Shown piece by piece: positions 9,401-17,056 of a stretch of 53,063 bases of DNA. The notes beneath the pieces are model-generated. The model saw nothing but the letters and a program-made list of their open reading frames with translations, had not been told where the DNA came from and searched no databases. How positions within the stretch are numbered: position 1 is the first letter of the stretch; each line of letters begins with the position of its first letter. A program made the position numbers and the translations under genes. Origin of the DNA: Burkholderiaceae bacterium (lineage in GTDB: Bacteria > Pseudomonadota > Gammaproteobacteria > Burkholderiales > Burkholderiaceae_C); NCBI GenBank assembly GCA_017848435.1, contig JAFEHU010000053.1, forward strand, positions 1 through 53,063. Direction: 5' to 3'.

Positions 9401-9905
9401 GCTGGAAACCGGCGTGCCCCAGTTCATGATGTCCATGCTGATCCGGGCCGGGCTGCCATCGCGGCGCGCAGCGATGGCGGCGATCCGCGCCACAACCCCT
9501 GGGTTCTTCAGCGTGTCCGACATGCGCGCCTGGCTGGCGAGCGAGAAGATCGCGGCCCTGACCGAGGCCGGCGATTTCCCGTCACCCGAATCCGCCATGC
9601 TGTGGCAGCGTTTCCGCGAGGACATGCTGGGCGCCGCCCAGGAGAAGTGGCGCGCGCGCAGCCGGGATCGGGCCTTGGCAATCCGCACGACCGCAAAGCC
9701 ACCGCCGGCCGGCGTCTACCGCGTCGAGTTCGACGATCCGGGCGACGAGGCCTGGCTTACCACCCCGGACTACCGTCGGGTGGCCAAGTTCAAGACCACC
9801 GTGACGGGGCCTCGGCGCGGCCTGTTTGCCGCGCGCGTCGCGCCGGATGAGCGTATGGCTACCGTTGAGCGCTTTGGGCCCGGCACGGTGACTTGGCCCC
9901 CATGA
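6429..9905 (+). CDS. hamB: HamB, Hachiman superfamily 2 helicase
   Basis: 1158 residues. The start is TTG, preceded by AGGAGG at a distance of nine bases, and overlaps hamA by 14 bp. Superfamily 2 helicase motifs are in order: Walker A TSAGKT (317-322), motif II DEGH (417-420), a SAILPDG motif III-like segment, and motif VI GRAGRAF (678-684) with SPTLSQGLNL just before it. The roughly 300-residue N-terminal and 450-residue C-terminal extensions fit HamB, which binds HamA and scans DNA ends. ATP hydrolysis controls release of the HamA nuclease. The motifs are intact, so the system is probably active. Confidence 0.88.
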   Translation: METSDELRAFLENATQQGVWGRLQDRGAAWSIMRRAGVLPDDAPPLGDTIEVDLAEHGFSLLRAALALRERDGNSPLCLLAFERAGNAFESLVRNGDPNDEARGFLRTIAGAAYHLAGFSAIAYSLFGEQQVSGLNANAAEAALILLILRDLQRLKAYVREQLLDEEHSDARVAALLERGEIEPDEAIAIILNTTVCRALAFFDFALQTGEESLLETTRELLADATELADTAAAVPLWWIVRLCGSMVDDLWDHSLHETLPLNPPQGGEERYPELRRLFIASLYARRSAELELWPSQREAAKRSTDVSDDLVVALPTSAGKTRIAEIAALMCLAGDKRVLIVTPLRALSAQTERSFRQTFGPLGFSVSSLYGASGLSASDEDALKSMDIIIATPEKLDFALRNDASLINDIGLVVLDEGHLIGPTEREIRYEILVQKLLRRADAATRRIVCLSAILPDGQQLEDLTAWIRNDVLGEPVRSSWRPTRQRFGSLVWKGESATLNYDLEDQGPFLARFVERIPARKPDKSDYPRETKDLTLFAAWKFAEQGKRTLIFSTQANWVEGYGKTAVRLHKVGYLPTLLDDEAEIQRALKVGEEWLGAAHPAVACLKLGVAVHHGRLPSPFLRELEALLARGVLKVIVASPTLSQGLNLNAAVLLVPYLVRAGKLISGEEFANVAGRAGRAFVDVEGLVVHVIPDKPAFRLQQWRGLVQSAKARTLQSGLYQIIAEIIERLSREGVLDRADAIEYLSNSREAWRSKAEQAVLLGTGTPTSGADDAEEEAIDEEPMSHLVEKLDATVLGLVEALDSDSDDLPRLLDEALQGSLWARQIDREDATVREAHKELLEARARLIWANTTVGARKGHYAMGVGLETGLAIDGMADVLDKLLDQADEASLGDDGAALAEALAQLAARLLIIRPFVPDKKNALPADWEVLLKHWVSGTEVEVIGPENMRVIEDAFAYRLMWALEALRTRRVTMGWSGDIVSGGAASSLETGVPQFMMSMLIRAGLPSRRAAMAAIRATTPGFFSVSDMRAWLASEKIAALTEAGDFPSPESAMLWQRFREDMLGAAQEKWRARSRDRALAIRTTAKPPPAGVYRVEFDDPGDEAWLTTPDYRRVAKFKTTVTGPRRGLFAARVAPDERMATVERFGPGTVTWPP

Positions 9906-9912
9906 TTCCAAG

Positions 9913-9927
9913 CGTCCCGTGGGGACG
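9913..9927. terminator. Short hairpin after hamB, possible weak terminator
   Basis: CGTCCC, a 3-base loop and GGGACG form a perfect 6-bp stem eight bases after the hamB stop. There is no T-tract, so it is at most a weak or Rho-assisted stop, or an mRNA 3'-end stabiliser. Confidence 0.3.
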
Positions 9928-10005
9928 ACCAGGATGCGCACCTCGCTCTCACGCTGCCAGCTGACACGGACGACGTCCCCGCTCGACTTGCATAATCGGT
10001 AAGCA

Positions 10006-13000
10006 ATGCTCACTCTGGCTGATGATGACCTGATCGACCTCAACCGACGACCGATTGTCTCGCCGGTGGAGGGCGACGACCCGGTTGACGCGGCAGCTAT
10101 GTTCGACCTTTTGGCGGAAGGTGACTTCGGTGAAGTCAGGTGGGAGAAGCTGCTTGACGAGCGCCGGGTCATTCTGCTGGTCGGCCCCGCCCACACGGGC
10201 AAGACCTCGGAACTCAAACTTTTGCGGAAGCGGCTGAGAGAAGCAAACCGGGCATGCTTCTTTCTGGACATGGCTGTTGTCGTGCGCCAGTCGGTCGAAG
10301 ACGCCCTGGGCCTCGAAGCAGACGCCTTTGAGGCATGGATGGCGGAAGACGCAGAGGCGGTCATCCTGCTGGACGCCTTGGACGAGGCCGAGCTCTGCGA
10401 CGAGAAGGCGCTGACAGTTTGCCTGCTGAGGGTCTCCAGGAAGCTGTCTGCCCGCGGCGTCGATCGGTGCCGATTCGTGATCTCCAGCCGGCCGGGTGCC
10501 TGGTCGACCCATGAGGTTCTGAAGGAAATCCGCGTGCAACTTGCCGCGCCCGCGCGCAGCATCCGGCCGACCGACGATGGGTCGTTCGTTCTGGACGACG
10601 AAGCCGCGGAGAAGATCGCGCCGGACGCGCTCTGCGTCGCATCGTTGCCTTACCTCAAGCCGCCTCAACTCGACCGGTTGCTGCGGCAAGTCCATGGTGC
10701 AAGCGATCCGGTGTCCTTGCGTCAACGCGCGTGGCAACTTGGCCTGAGGTTCGCCTTGAAATCGCCCGGGTCGCTCGATTGGTTGACGCGCGCGGTCTCC
10801 GCGATCGGCGACGGACCGGCGGGACGCCGGGAAGGCTTGGAAGCAGCTGTCCGCGAGCAGGCGCATGCTGCCTTTCGCGGACGGGCGCACACCGTTCGCG
10901 TGTCGGTCGACGAGTTCGTGTGCGACCTCGAGCGGCTTTGCGCGGCCGCGCACTTCGGGCACACCTACATGTTCGCGCTGCACGAGGCCAAAGACCCGGA
11001 CGGCGCCATGTCATTGCGCGAACTGCTCGCTCACCGCGAGGTCGTCTACGAAGGGTTCGTCCATTCCTCGCCTTTTTTCATCGACGCCGGCCTGCAGCGG
11101 ATCAAGTGGTCCCCGGACGAATTGCTGCCATTCCTCGCGGCACGTTGGCTTGCCAAGCGCATCGCGCGATCAGAGCTGTCCTCCGATGAGGTGTTCGAGC
11201 AGTTGTTCCTGCAATCGACGTTCACCGGCGAGATCGTGCCGTCGCAACTTGAAGTCACGGCCGGGTGGCTGGCATCCATGGACGCGAACTTTGCCCGCCG
11301 GCTGATCTCGGTAGCGCCCCATGCCGCCTTTCTGTACGGGGATCTCGGCAAGCTGCCCCTTGAAATCGCATGCGGCGCGTTCGCGGCCACGAAGAAGGCG
11401 CTGCTGGACGGTCAGGCGCTGTTCTTTCGCACCGTGCGGACGACGCCCGACGATTTCCACCAGGCAATGCGGCCGGAACTCACCAAGGCAGTGGTCGCCG
11501 CGTTCGACGAAGCGGAGGGGAACCTCGATGCACTCGACCTGCTGATCCGCCTGGTGACCAGCCGGGGTGTGCCCGAGGCGGTGCCGGCGCTACGCAAGCT
11601 TCTGGCCAAGCCGGACGTATCGGAACACAACCTCCCCCGACTCGTGGATGCCTTGGGCGAATGCGGACAAGGAGAGGATATCGAGTGGGCGGTCGACGAC
11701 TTGTTCAGGACCGGCCGGATGTCCAAGCGGGTGGTAACCCGCGCCTTCGAGTCCTTGCTACAGCGCTCGACCAGCGTCAATCACTTGCGCCGAGTGATCG
11801 ACACGGGCGGGCTCGACGAGATCGCGGCTTCACTCTTTGCCGACGACCGCATTCTGGACGAGCCGGACAAGCGCGCGGCGTTCGCGGTGTTCGAGCGCTT
11901 GTTGGCCGCGAGTGTCACGTGCGAAGTGTCGGTTGATGGTGAGTCTGCTGATGACGAGGACGACATCGATGACGATGCGGGGAACAGGCGCATGCCGTTC
12001 AGAGTCCTGGCGTCCGGCCTGCGTGCCTTACTTGCGCGGCACGACCTGGATGAAGCGGATTTCGGCCAACTGGTCGAGTGGCTGGAGCACCTGCGAAGAC
12101 TGCGCTCGGGCCGGGATCACGATCTGTTCGAGGACATCGTCCCGCTCGTGGCGGAGCACGCTGCCCTGCGCGAGCTCGCCCTCCGGCGGCTTTTGGCCGT
12201 CGTCCGCACTTCCGATCTGCCCCTATTGGCGTACTACAAGGACGCCGTCTATGCGGTTCCAACTGAGGACGACATCCCGCTGATTCGCGGCGTACTACGG
12301 GATGTTGAACCCGAGGACCGCCGCCACGCGTTGGAACGGCTGATCGAGCGCATCGAACCGAGGCCTGCCGCAGCGCCATCGCCACCGGTCCGGCGCCGGA
12401 AGGAACTGCAGGCGTCTGCTGAAGCCATCGCCAAAGTCAAGGGGAGCGTGGAGACGCTGCGAACGTGCGCGAACATCAACTCGTTGCTGGAACTGATGCA
12501 GGGCGTTTTTCCGGACGATGAACAGAAGCTCAGGCGGCGCTGGCGCGAGCTTGAGGAAACCTTCGGCCCGGAAGTGCGCGAAGCGGTACAGCAAGGCCTG
12601 CGGCAATTGTGGCGAACGTACCCTCCGCTGGAGCAGGCGGATCGTCCGAACGACGTGTTCGCGCGCACCGTGGCTGGTCTTCTCGGTTTGAACGAAGAAC
12701 TGTCCGACCGTGTGGTGGTGGAGCAGCTGTCCGACGCCGAGGCGGCTCGCGCGCTCGAATACAGCTTGTTCAACGCCAACTCCTTTTCCAAGTGGGTCAA
12801 CGATCTCATCGAGAACCGGTTCGCGCTGTGCGATGCGTTCTACGGCGCGACCATCGCCGCCTGGGATGCCTCGCCGGCCGCCTTGCGGCATGCGCGCGAC
12901 ACCATCGCCTGGATGCCGCCACGCCTCGCCAAGGACGGGCTGCAGGCCCGCGCTGCGGCGTGGGCCTTCCTGCGCTCCGGCGACTGGGAGGGCCAACCTG

Positions 13001-14163
13001 GCTTGGAACGCCTGCTGGACATACTGTGCCGGAACGCCGGGGATCCCGCGTTGGCCACTGAGCTGCCTGGTTGCACGCAGCTGGCTTGGCATGCCCGGCT
13101 GGAGGGCTGGGTGCCCCTTGTGACCGCGTGGACGCGTGTCCAGCCGGCGACAGCGATCCCGTTCCTGGCCGCCGAAGCCAAGGATTCGGAGCGCCATGAA
13201 GACTTGATCACGCTGGCCAACCATTGGTCGCTGCATGACGAGTTCCCGCTCGAGGGGCACTCGGACGTCGTCGGGCTGGCGCAGTACCTGGAGCAGCTTT
13301 ATGTGTTGATTTCGACGGCCGCGCCGCCGGAAGGTGATGTCTATCGGGTGGGGGTGTATTCCCCGTCTCCGCGTGACAACGCGGCGCAGTTGCGCTCGGC
13401 CCTGCTCAGCATGATCGAAAAAGTGGGCGGGTATGCGGCTTACGCTGCGTTCACCCGGCTTGCCCATCGGTTCCGGGCGGACCGGGAGGACGTGAAGGTG
13501 TTTGTGACCTTCGCCACCAAAGTTGCGGAAGCGGCGGCTTTGCCGGCGAAGTGGTCGACCAGCGAGTTTGTCACCTTTGCAAACGATGTGGCGCAGCTTC
13601 CCGTGTCGTCCGAACAGGCCCTCTGGAAACGGGTGACGCGCGACATCGGCGCTATTGCCCGCAATGTCCAGCACGGACGGCATCATGTCGGACACATGCT
13701 CGGCCGCGGCCGGGAACGCGACATGCAGCTCTGGATGGCCCGGGAGCTCGAACTGCATGCGCGGGGCTCTTACGGCGTGACGCGCGAAAACGAGCTCGCC
13801 AACCGCACGATGCCGGATCTCGTCGCCGACGCGGCCGGCAAACAAATCACTCTGGAACTGAAGGTTGCGGACGAACGCAAGGTCAGCGAGCTCCTGGATG
13901 ATCTGGAGCATCAGCTGCTCAATGATTACATGGGTGACGTCCGTTCCAACTTCGGGCTCTTCGTCGTGATGGTGAGGAACCCCAATAAGCAGTTCCTGCA
14001 CAAGGGGCGGCGTCTTGGTGTGCAGCAGCTGCGCGAGGTGCTTCGGACGCGCTCCGACGCACTCAGTAAGCGCTCGATGGGCCGCAACACGGTGGCCGTG
14101 GTTGTTTTCGCCCTGACAAAGGACACGCGCGCCAAGTCGAGGCGCCGAAAGCTGGCGAAATAG
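10006..14163 (+). CDS. NACHT-type NTPase with C-terminal PD-(D/E)xK nuclease motif
   Basis: 1385 residues. An N-terminal STAND/NACHT-like NTPase is indicated by Walker A GPAHTGKT (60-67), Walker B ILLDALDEAE (120-129) and a VISSRPG sensor segment (about 162-168). The long middle is alpha-helical and repeat-like, a likely sensor. Near the end, RENELANRTMPDLV...TLELK supplies D1271, E1284 and K1286, the core of a PD-(D/E)xK nuclease, followed by a helix and the strand GLFVVMV. Avs-type defence NTPases usually carry the effector at the N-terminus; here the order is reversed. The gap to hamB is 100 bp and contains CATAAT at 9991-9996 as a possible -10 box, so it may have its own promoter. A defence role is inferred from domains and neighbours. 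Confidence 0.7.
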   Translation: MLTLADDDLIDLNRRPIVSPVEGDDPVDAAAMFDLLAEGDFGEVRWEKLLDERRVILLVGPAHTGKTSELKLLRKRLREANRACFFLDMAVVVRQSVEDALGLEADAFEAWMAEDAEAVILLDALDEAELCDEKALTVCLLRVSRKLSARGVDRCRFVISSRPGAWSTHEVLKEIRVQLAAPARSIRPTDDGSFVLDDEAAEKIAPDALCVASLPYLKPPQLDRLLRQVHGASDPVSLRQRAWQLGLRFALKSPGSLDWLTRAVSAIGDGPAGRREGLEAAVREQAHAAFRGRAHTVRVSVDEFVCDLERLCAAAHFGHTYMFALHEAKDPDGAMSLRELLAHREVVYEGFVHSSPFFIDAGLQRIKWSPDELLPFLAARWLAKRIARSELSSDEVFEQLFLQSTFTGEIVPSQLEVTAGWLASMDANFARRLISVAPHAAFLYGDLGKLPLEIACGAFAATKKALLDGQALFFRTVRTTPDDFHQAMRPELTKAVVAAFDEAEGNLDALDLLIRLVTSRGVPEAVPALRKLLAKPDVSEHNLPRLVDALGECGQGEDIEWAVDDLFRTGRMSKRVVTRAFESLLQRSTSVNHLRRVIDTGGLDEIAASLFADDRILDEPDKRAAFAVFERLLAASVTCEVSVDGESADDEDDIDDDAGNRRMPFRVLASGLRALLARHDLDEADFGQLVEWLEHLRRLRSGRDHDLFEDIVPLVAEHAALRELALRRLLAVVRTSDLPLLAYYKDAVYAVPTEDDIPLIRGVLRDVEPEDRRHALERLIERIEPRPAAAPSPPVRRRKELQASAEAIAKVKGSVETLRTCANINSLLELMQGVFPDDEQKLRRRWRELEETFGPEVREAVQQGLRQLWRTYPPLEQADRPNDVFARTVAGLLGLNEELSDRVVVEQLSDAEAARALEYSLFNANSFSKWVNDLIENRFALCDAFYGATIAAWDASPAALRHARDTIAWMPPRLAKDGLQARAAAWAFLRSGDWEGQPGLERLLDILCRNAGDPALATELPGCTQLAWHARLEGWVPLVTAWTRVQPATAIPFLAAEAKDSERHEDLITLANHWSLHDEFPLEGHSDVVGLAQYLEQLYVLISTAAPPEGDVYRVGVYSPSPRDNAAQLRSALLSMIEKVGGYAAYAAFTRLAHRFRADREDVKVFVTFATKVAEAAALPAKWSTSEFVTFANDVAQLPVSSEQALWKRVTRDIGAIARNVQHGRHHVGHMLGRGRERDMQLWMARELELHARGSYGVTRENELANRTMPDLVADAAGKQITLELKVADERKVSELLDDLEHQLLNDYMGDVRSNFGLFVVMVRNPNKQFLHKGRRLGVQQLREVLRTRSDALSKRSMGRNTVAVVVFALTKDTRAKSRRRKLAK

Positions 14164-14336
14164 CTTGCTGGTCGGCAAAGACCGCGTTGTCGGACCTTGG
14201 AACGCCAAATGGCAAGATGCCAACATGGACACATGCTGAATCGGCGGTTTGAGGTCGTCGAAGTTTCAGAAGGAGGCGACCGGATGCGCTGCGGTACGTT
14301 GCGGGCCTTTTGAGTACGATTCAGCGCCAAACGACG

Positions 14337-14501
14337 TACAATAGCCACTCATTCTTGCGGTTTGCGGTACCCTCGGTGTACCCGCAAATGCGAGATTGGT
14401 GGAAGAACGAGAACTGGCGCGGCCTGCGCGGGCTTTTTGGAAGCCGCCCCAGGCCACCAGTCGTTTAAGCCCTTGATTCCATTGGAGTCAGGGGCTTTTT
14501 T
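14337..14501 (+). ncRNA. Candidate structured small RNA ending in a terminator
   Basis: This 459-bp gap between the NACHT gene and the integrase has no convincing gene but shows ordered structure. TACAAT at 14337-14342 could be a -10 box, although no good -35 is visible. Hairpin 1: TTTGCGGTAC (14361-14370) with GTACCCGCAAA (14378-14388). Hairpin 2: ACTGG/CCAGT, GGCCTG/CAGGCC and GGCTT/AAGCC stacked between 14413 and 14461. Hairpin 3 is a terminator at 14468-14501. A transcript of about 155 nt would result. I do not recognise it as tRNA, tmRNA or a known riboswitch. It could instead be part of the integrase att region or leader. Confidence 0.35.
14468..14501 (+). terminator. Rho-independent terminator
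   Basis: AGCCC (14468-14472) plus TGA pairs with TCA plus GGGCT (14492-14496), with a T-G wobble between, and is followed by a run of T to 14501. This is a classic terminator reading on the + strand, and no protein gene ends just before it. Confidence 0.7.
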
Positions 14502-14622
14502 CATGGCTGAATGTGGGCTAATTGCTGGTTCTAGTACACAAAACAGGTACACATCGGGCGATGCCGCGCCGGCGTCGGCACGTACAGTGGGCGCAGCGCG
14601 TGGACGCCGCAGACGCTCATTC

Positions 14623-15150
14623 ATGGCCCAACCCTACAAGCACCCCACCACCGGCATCTACTACTTGCGCAGGCGCGTTCCGGACGAGCTGCGGCCCACC
14701 TTGGGGCGGGAGTTCAAGCGGTCGCTGAAGACCCACAACCCGTCAGAGGCGAAGTCATTGTTCGTCAAGGCATGGGCTGACTCTGACGAGGTGTTCGCGT
14801 TGGCCCGTGCGCAGTCCGGCGGGGTGAGCTTGCTCGGTGCCCGCGATGTGCAGCAGCTGGCTGCCCGGTGGGTCCAGGAGGAAACCACGGCGATGGAGGC
14901 CAGCGGCGACTTCAGTCAGTGGCTTGTGTCGAGCGGGTCTTGGACGACGGAGCAGGGTGACCATCAACAAGAACACAACCCACACACAAGCTTGCGGCAG
15001 GCCTTGGAAGACGGCGATGACACTGATGGCTCAGCGGTGGTCGAGAAGGCCATCAAACGCGCCTTGAGCGTCAACCGCATCCCGCCACCCCCACAGGTGT
15101 CCCTCATGAACGCGGCTCGACTGGCGCCGCCGGGGTGCTTTGGGCAGTAG
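14623..15150 (+). pseudogene. Tyrosine integrase, N-terminal fragment (DUF6538 type)
   Basis: MAQPYKHPTTGIYYLRRRVP and the following RRSLKTHNPSEAKSLF-like segment match the N-terminal region of DUF6538-bearing tyrosine integrases of genomic islands, which read the island in and out of the chromosome. Only about 159 residues remain; the core-binding and catalytic domains are missing. Homology ends at about 15100, after VNRIPPPPQ, where the frame runs into the back of an IS2-like orfB and stops at 15150. The ATG at 14623 starts the conserved part; earlier in-frame codons cover non-homologous sequence. It cannot work as a recombinase. Confidence 0.75.
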
Positions 15151-15604
15151 CAAGCCGGCTTCGGCCATCACCCGGTACGCCCGCTTGGGGTTCACCCGGG
15201 CGCCGTCCTGCGCGGCCCGCTGGCGATTGACCTGGGCGCAGGCACGCCGGTATCCGTAGCTTGGCAAGTCAGCGATCTGCTCGCGAATCTCGGAGAGCAA
15301 CTGTGTATCCCCGCGCGGGGTGCGACAGGTGCGCCCATCGTGCCAGTCGTCACCGCGTTGATCCAACGCGTGAACGTGCGAGCGCGCACACCCGAGCACC
15401 CGGCAGACCGTCTTCATTGGTCGTCCCCGGGCAACAAGGGTGAGCGCGCAATCCACTTTTTTTCGGCAGCGTACTCCACGGCTTCCTTGAGGATCTCGTT
15501 CTCCAAGGTCTTCTTGCCTAGGACGCGCTGCAGCTTGGCAATCTCGGCGCGAGCCGCCGCCAACTCCGAGGCTGGCACCACCGCTTCACTGACCTGCCCC
15601 CTAT
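15100..15604 (-). mobile_element. IS2-like IS3-family remnant, truncated on both sides
   Basis: On the - strand, the end of orfA (about 15600 to 15414; ...[23 protein letters not shown]) and the first part of orfB (15456 to about 15100; GYRRACAQVNRQ...KRAYRVMAEAGLLL) are recognisable as an IS2-type transposase. An A-AAA-AAG slippery heptamer lies at the orfA/orfB overlap, as expected for -1 frameshifting. The front of orfA, the DDE catalytic part of orfB and both inverted ends are gone. The left border joins the broken integrase and the right border lies about 40 bp before the next IS element. It is non-functional. Confidence 0.7.
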
Positions 15605-15656
15605 AAACCGTACCGTTTATTTTTCCAAGGAGTCCATCAATGACCCTGTACCCGAT

Positions 15657-16535
15657 CTAGTACCGTTCGGAAGTAGAGTTTTCCGGCTCCTTTGACATCG
15701 CCGTTGCTGGCTGCAGCCAGCAACGGCGGGCGAATTCGGCGGGTGTAGCCCAGTCTAGCGCAGAGTGGGGACGGCTCTCGTTGTAGTACGTCCGCCATGC
15801 TTCGATTTTGCCTCGTGCGTCGTCCAATGACATGAACCAGGTGGCGTTCAGGCACTCCTGACGCAGCCGTCCGTTGAAGCTTTCCACGTTGGCGTTATCG
15901 GTTGGCTTGCCCGGTCGGCTGAAGTCGAGTTCGACGCCGCGCTCGTAAGCCCATTTGTCCATGACCTTGGAGATGAATTCACTCCCGTTGTCGGACTTGA
16001 TGGTCCTGGGCAGTCCTCTGGTCTCGGTGATGGACGTCAGCACGCGCGCAACGTCTTCGCCCTTGAGGCTTTGCCTGACATCAATGGCCAGGCATTCGCG
16101 CGTGTACAGATCGACCACTGTGAGCATGCGCAGTTTGCGCCCATCGAACAGCGCATCGGCCACAAAATCCATGCTCCAGATCTGATTGATTGCGTGCGCG
16201 AGCTGCTTGGGCTGGCGAAGTTTGGCCGCCTTGTTGCGCCGGGGGCGCTTCAGGCGCAGCGAGAGGCCCTCCTCGCGGTAGAGCCGGTACACGCGTTTGA
16301 CGTTGTCCATGTGGCCCTCCCGGCGAAGCATCACATGCACCCGGCGGTAGCCGTAGTGCACTCGCGTGTCGGTGATCTCCTTGATGCGCATCTTCAGCGC
16401 CGACTCGTCTTTCTTGACCTCTTGGTACAAGTAGGTCGAGGCCGACATCTTCACCACGCGCAAAGCGTTGCGCTGGCTGCACCCAAAACGCCGCATCAAT
16501 TCGGGCACCAACTCGCGTCGCTGGAAGGGCCTCAA
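15657..16535 (-). CDS. IS3-family transposase, OrfB (DDE integrase domain)
   Basis: About 292 residues. An HTH_21-like region is followed by the rve-type DDE core: WSMDFVADAL (first D), IKSDNGSEF (second D) and NVESFNGRLRQECLN (the E), then W..YYNESRPHSAL. All three catalytic acids are present. The listed first codon is a TTG; in practice OrfB is made as an OrfAB fusion by -1 frameshifting at the A-AAA-AAG heptamer (16538-16544). The protein cuts and joins the element's ends through a circular intermediate. Confidence 0.88.
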   Translation of the reverse strand: MRPFQRRELVPELMRRFGCSQRNALRVVKMSASTYLYQEVKKDESALKMRIKEITDTRVHYGYRRVHVMLRREGHMDNVKRVYRLYREEGLSLRLKRPRRNKAAKLRQPKQLAHAINQIWSMDFVADALFDGRKLRMLTVVDLYTRECLAIDVRQSLKGEDVARVLTSITETRGLPRTIKSDNGSEFISKVMDKWAYERGVELDFSRPGKPTDNANVESFNGRLRQECLNATWFMSLDDARGKIEAWRTYYNESRPHSALDWATPAEFARRCWLQPATAMSKEPENSTSERY

Positions 16536-16831
16536 AGCTTTTTTGCGACCACCGCCTGCAGCATGGCTTTGTCCAGGCTCAGATCGGCCACGATCTGTTT
16601 GAGCTTGCGGTTTTCTTCCTCAAGCTGGCGCAGCCGGCGCAGCTCGGACGGGCCAACGCCGCCGTAGCGCTTCTTCCACACATAAAAAGTCGCCTCGCTG
16701 ATGCCCATCTTGCGACAGACCTCCTCGATTCGCGTTCCCAGCTCGGCTTGCTTGAGGGCAAAGGCGATTTGCTCCTCGGTGAACTTGCTCTTCTTCACGA
16801 CATGCTCCTGCCCACTCGGGGCGTTCATCAT
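16532..16831 (-). CDS. IS3-family transposase, OrfA (helix-turn-helix)
   Basis: 99 residues: the helix-turn-helix (KFTEEQIAFALKQAELG...VCRKMGISEATFYVWKKRYGG), then the leucine-zipper part (LRRLRQLEEENRKLKQIVADLSL). It binds the element's ends, regulates transposition and forms the front of the OrfAB transposase. The gene ends ...VAKKL-stop directly at the slippery heptamer. Confidence 0.88.
   Translation of the reverse strand: MMNAPSGQEHVVKKSKFTEEQIAFALKQAELGTRIEEVCRKMGISEATFYVWKKRYGGVGPSELRRLRQLEEENRKLKQIVADLSLDKAMLQAVVAKKL
16538..16544 (-). promoter_or_regulatory. Programmed -1 frameshift heptamer A-AAA-AAG
   Basis: On the - strand the orfA codons GCA AAA AAG CTT TGA contain A-AAA-AAG, the standard slippery signal of IS3 elements. 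A -1 shift leads into the orfB frame and produces the fused transposase. Confidence 0.75.
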
Positions 16832-17056
16832 GCCGGTCCTCTCTGTAACTGAACAGTACGAAAAGCTGGGACAGGGTCACGCCGTTTGACCCATCATGAT
16901 TTGCACCTCCGTCGATAGCAAATGTCATGCAAATCACGCGCCAGTTTCAAGATTCAAGCGGCGTTTTTCAACAGAATTAGCCTGATCGAGTCCTTGAACA
17001 ACTGTCGGCGCTGCAGCGATTGACAGCAATGCGATGGACACATTCAGAAAGGCTGC

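Larger units (their letters stand above)
15641..16879 (-). mobile_element. Complete IS3-family (IS407-group) insertion sequence
   Basis: 1239 bp. The ends are imperfect inverted repeats: TGACCCTGTACCCG reading inwards at 15641 and, inwards on the other strand, TGACCCTGTCCCAG from 16879. Between them orfA and orfB are intact on the - strand, joined by a frameshift signal. Size, ends and gene layout fit the IS407 group. That group normally makes a 4-bp target duplication, but the flanks (tcaa on the left, cgcc on the right) do not match, so a deletion or rearrangement followed insertion. Confidence 0.8.

Noticed and set aside
12295-14232. Very long open frame on the - strand opposite the NACHT gene
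   Set aside because: High-GC shadow frame: it has arginine- and histidine-rich composition, no domain or ribosome site, and the opposite strand shows clear NTPase and nuclease motifs.
14341-14465. tRNA or tmRNA gene next to the integrase
   Set aside because: No T-loop, anticodon stem or acceptor pairing can be formed; the stems fit an unrelated structure.
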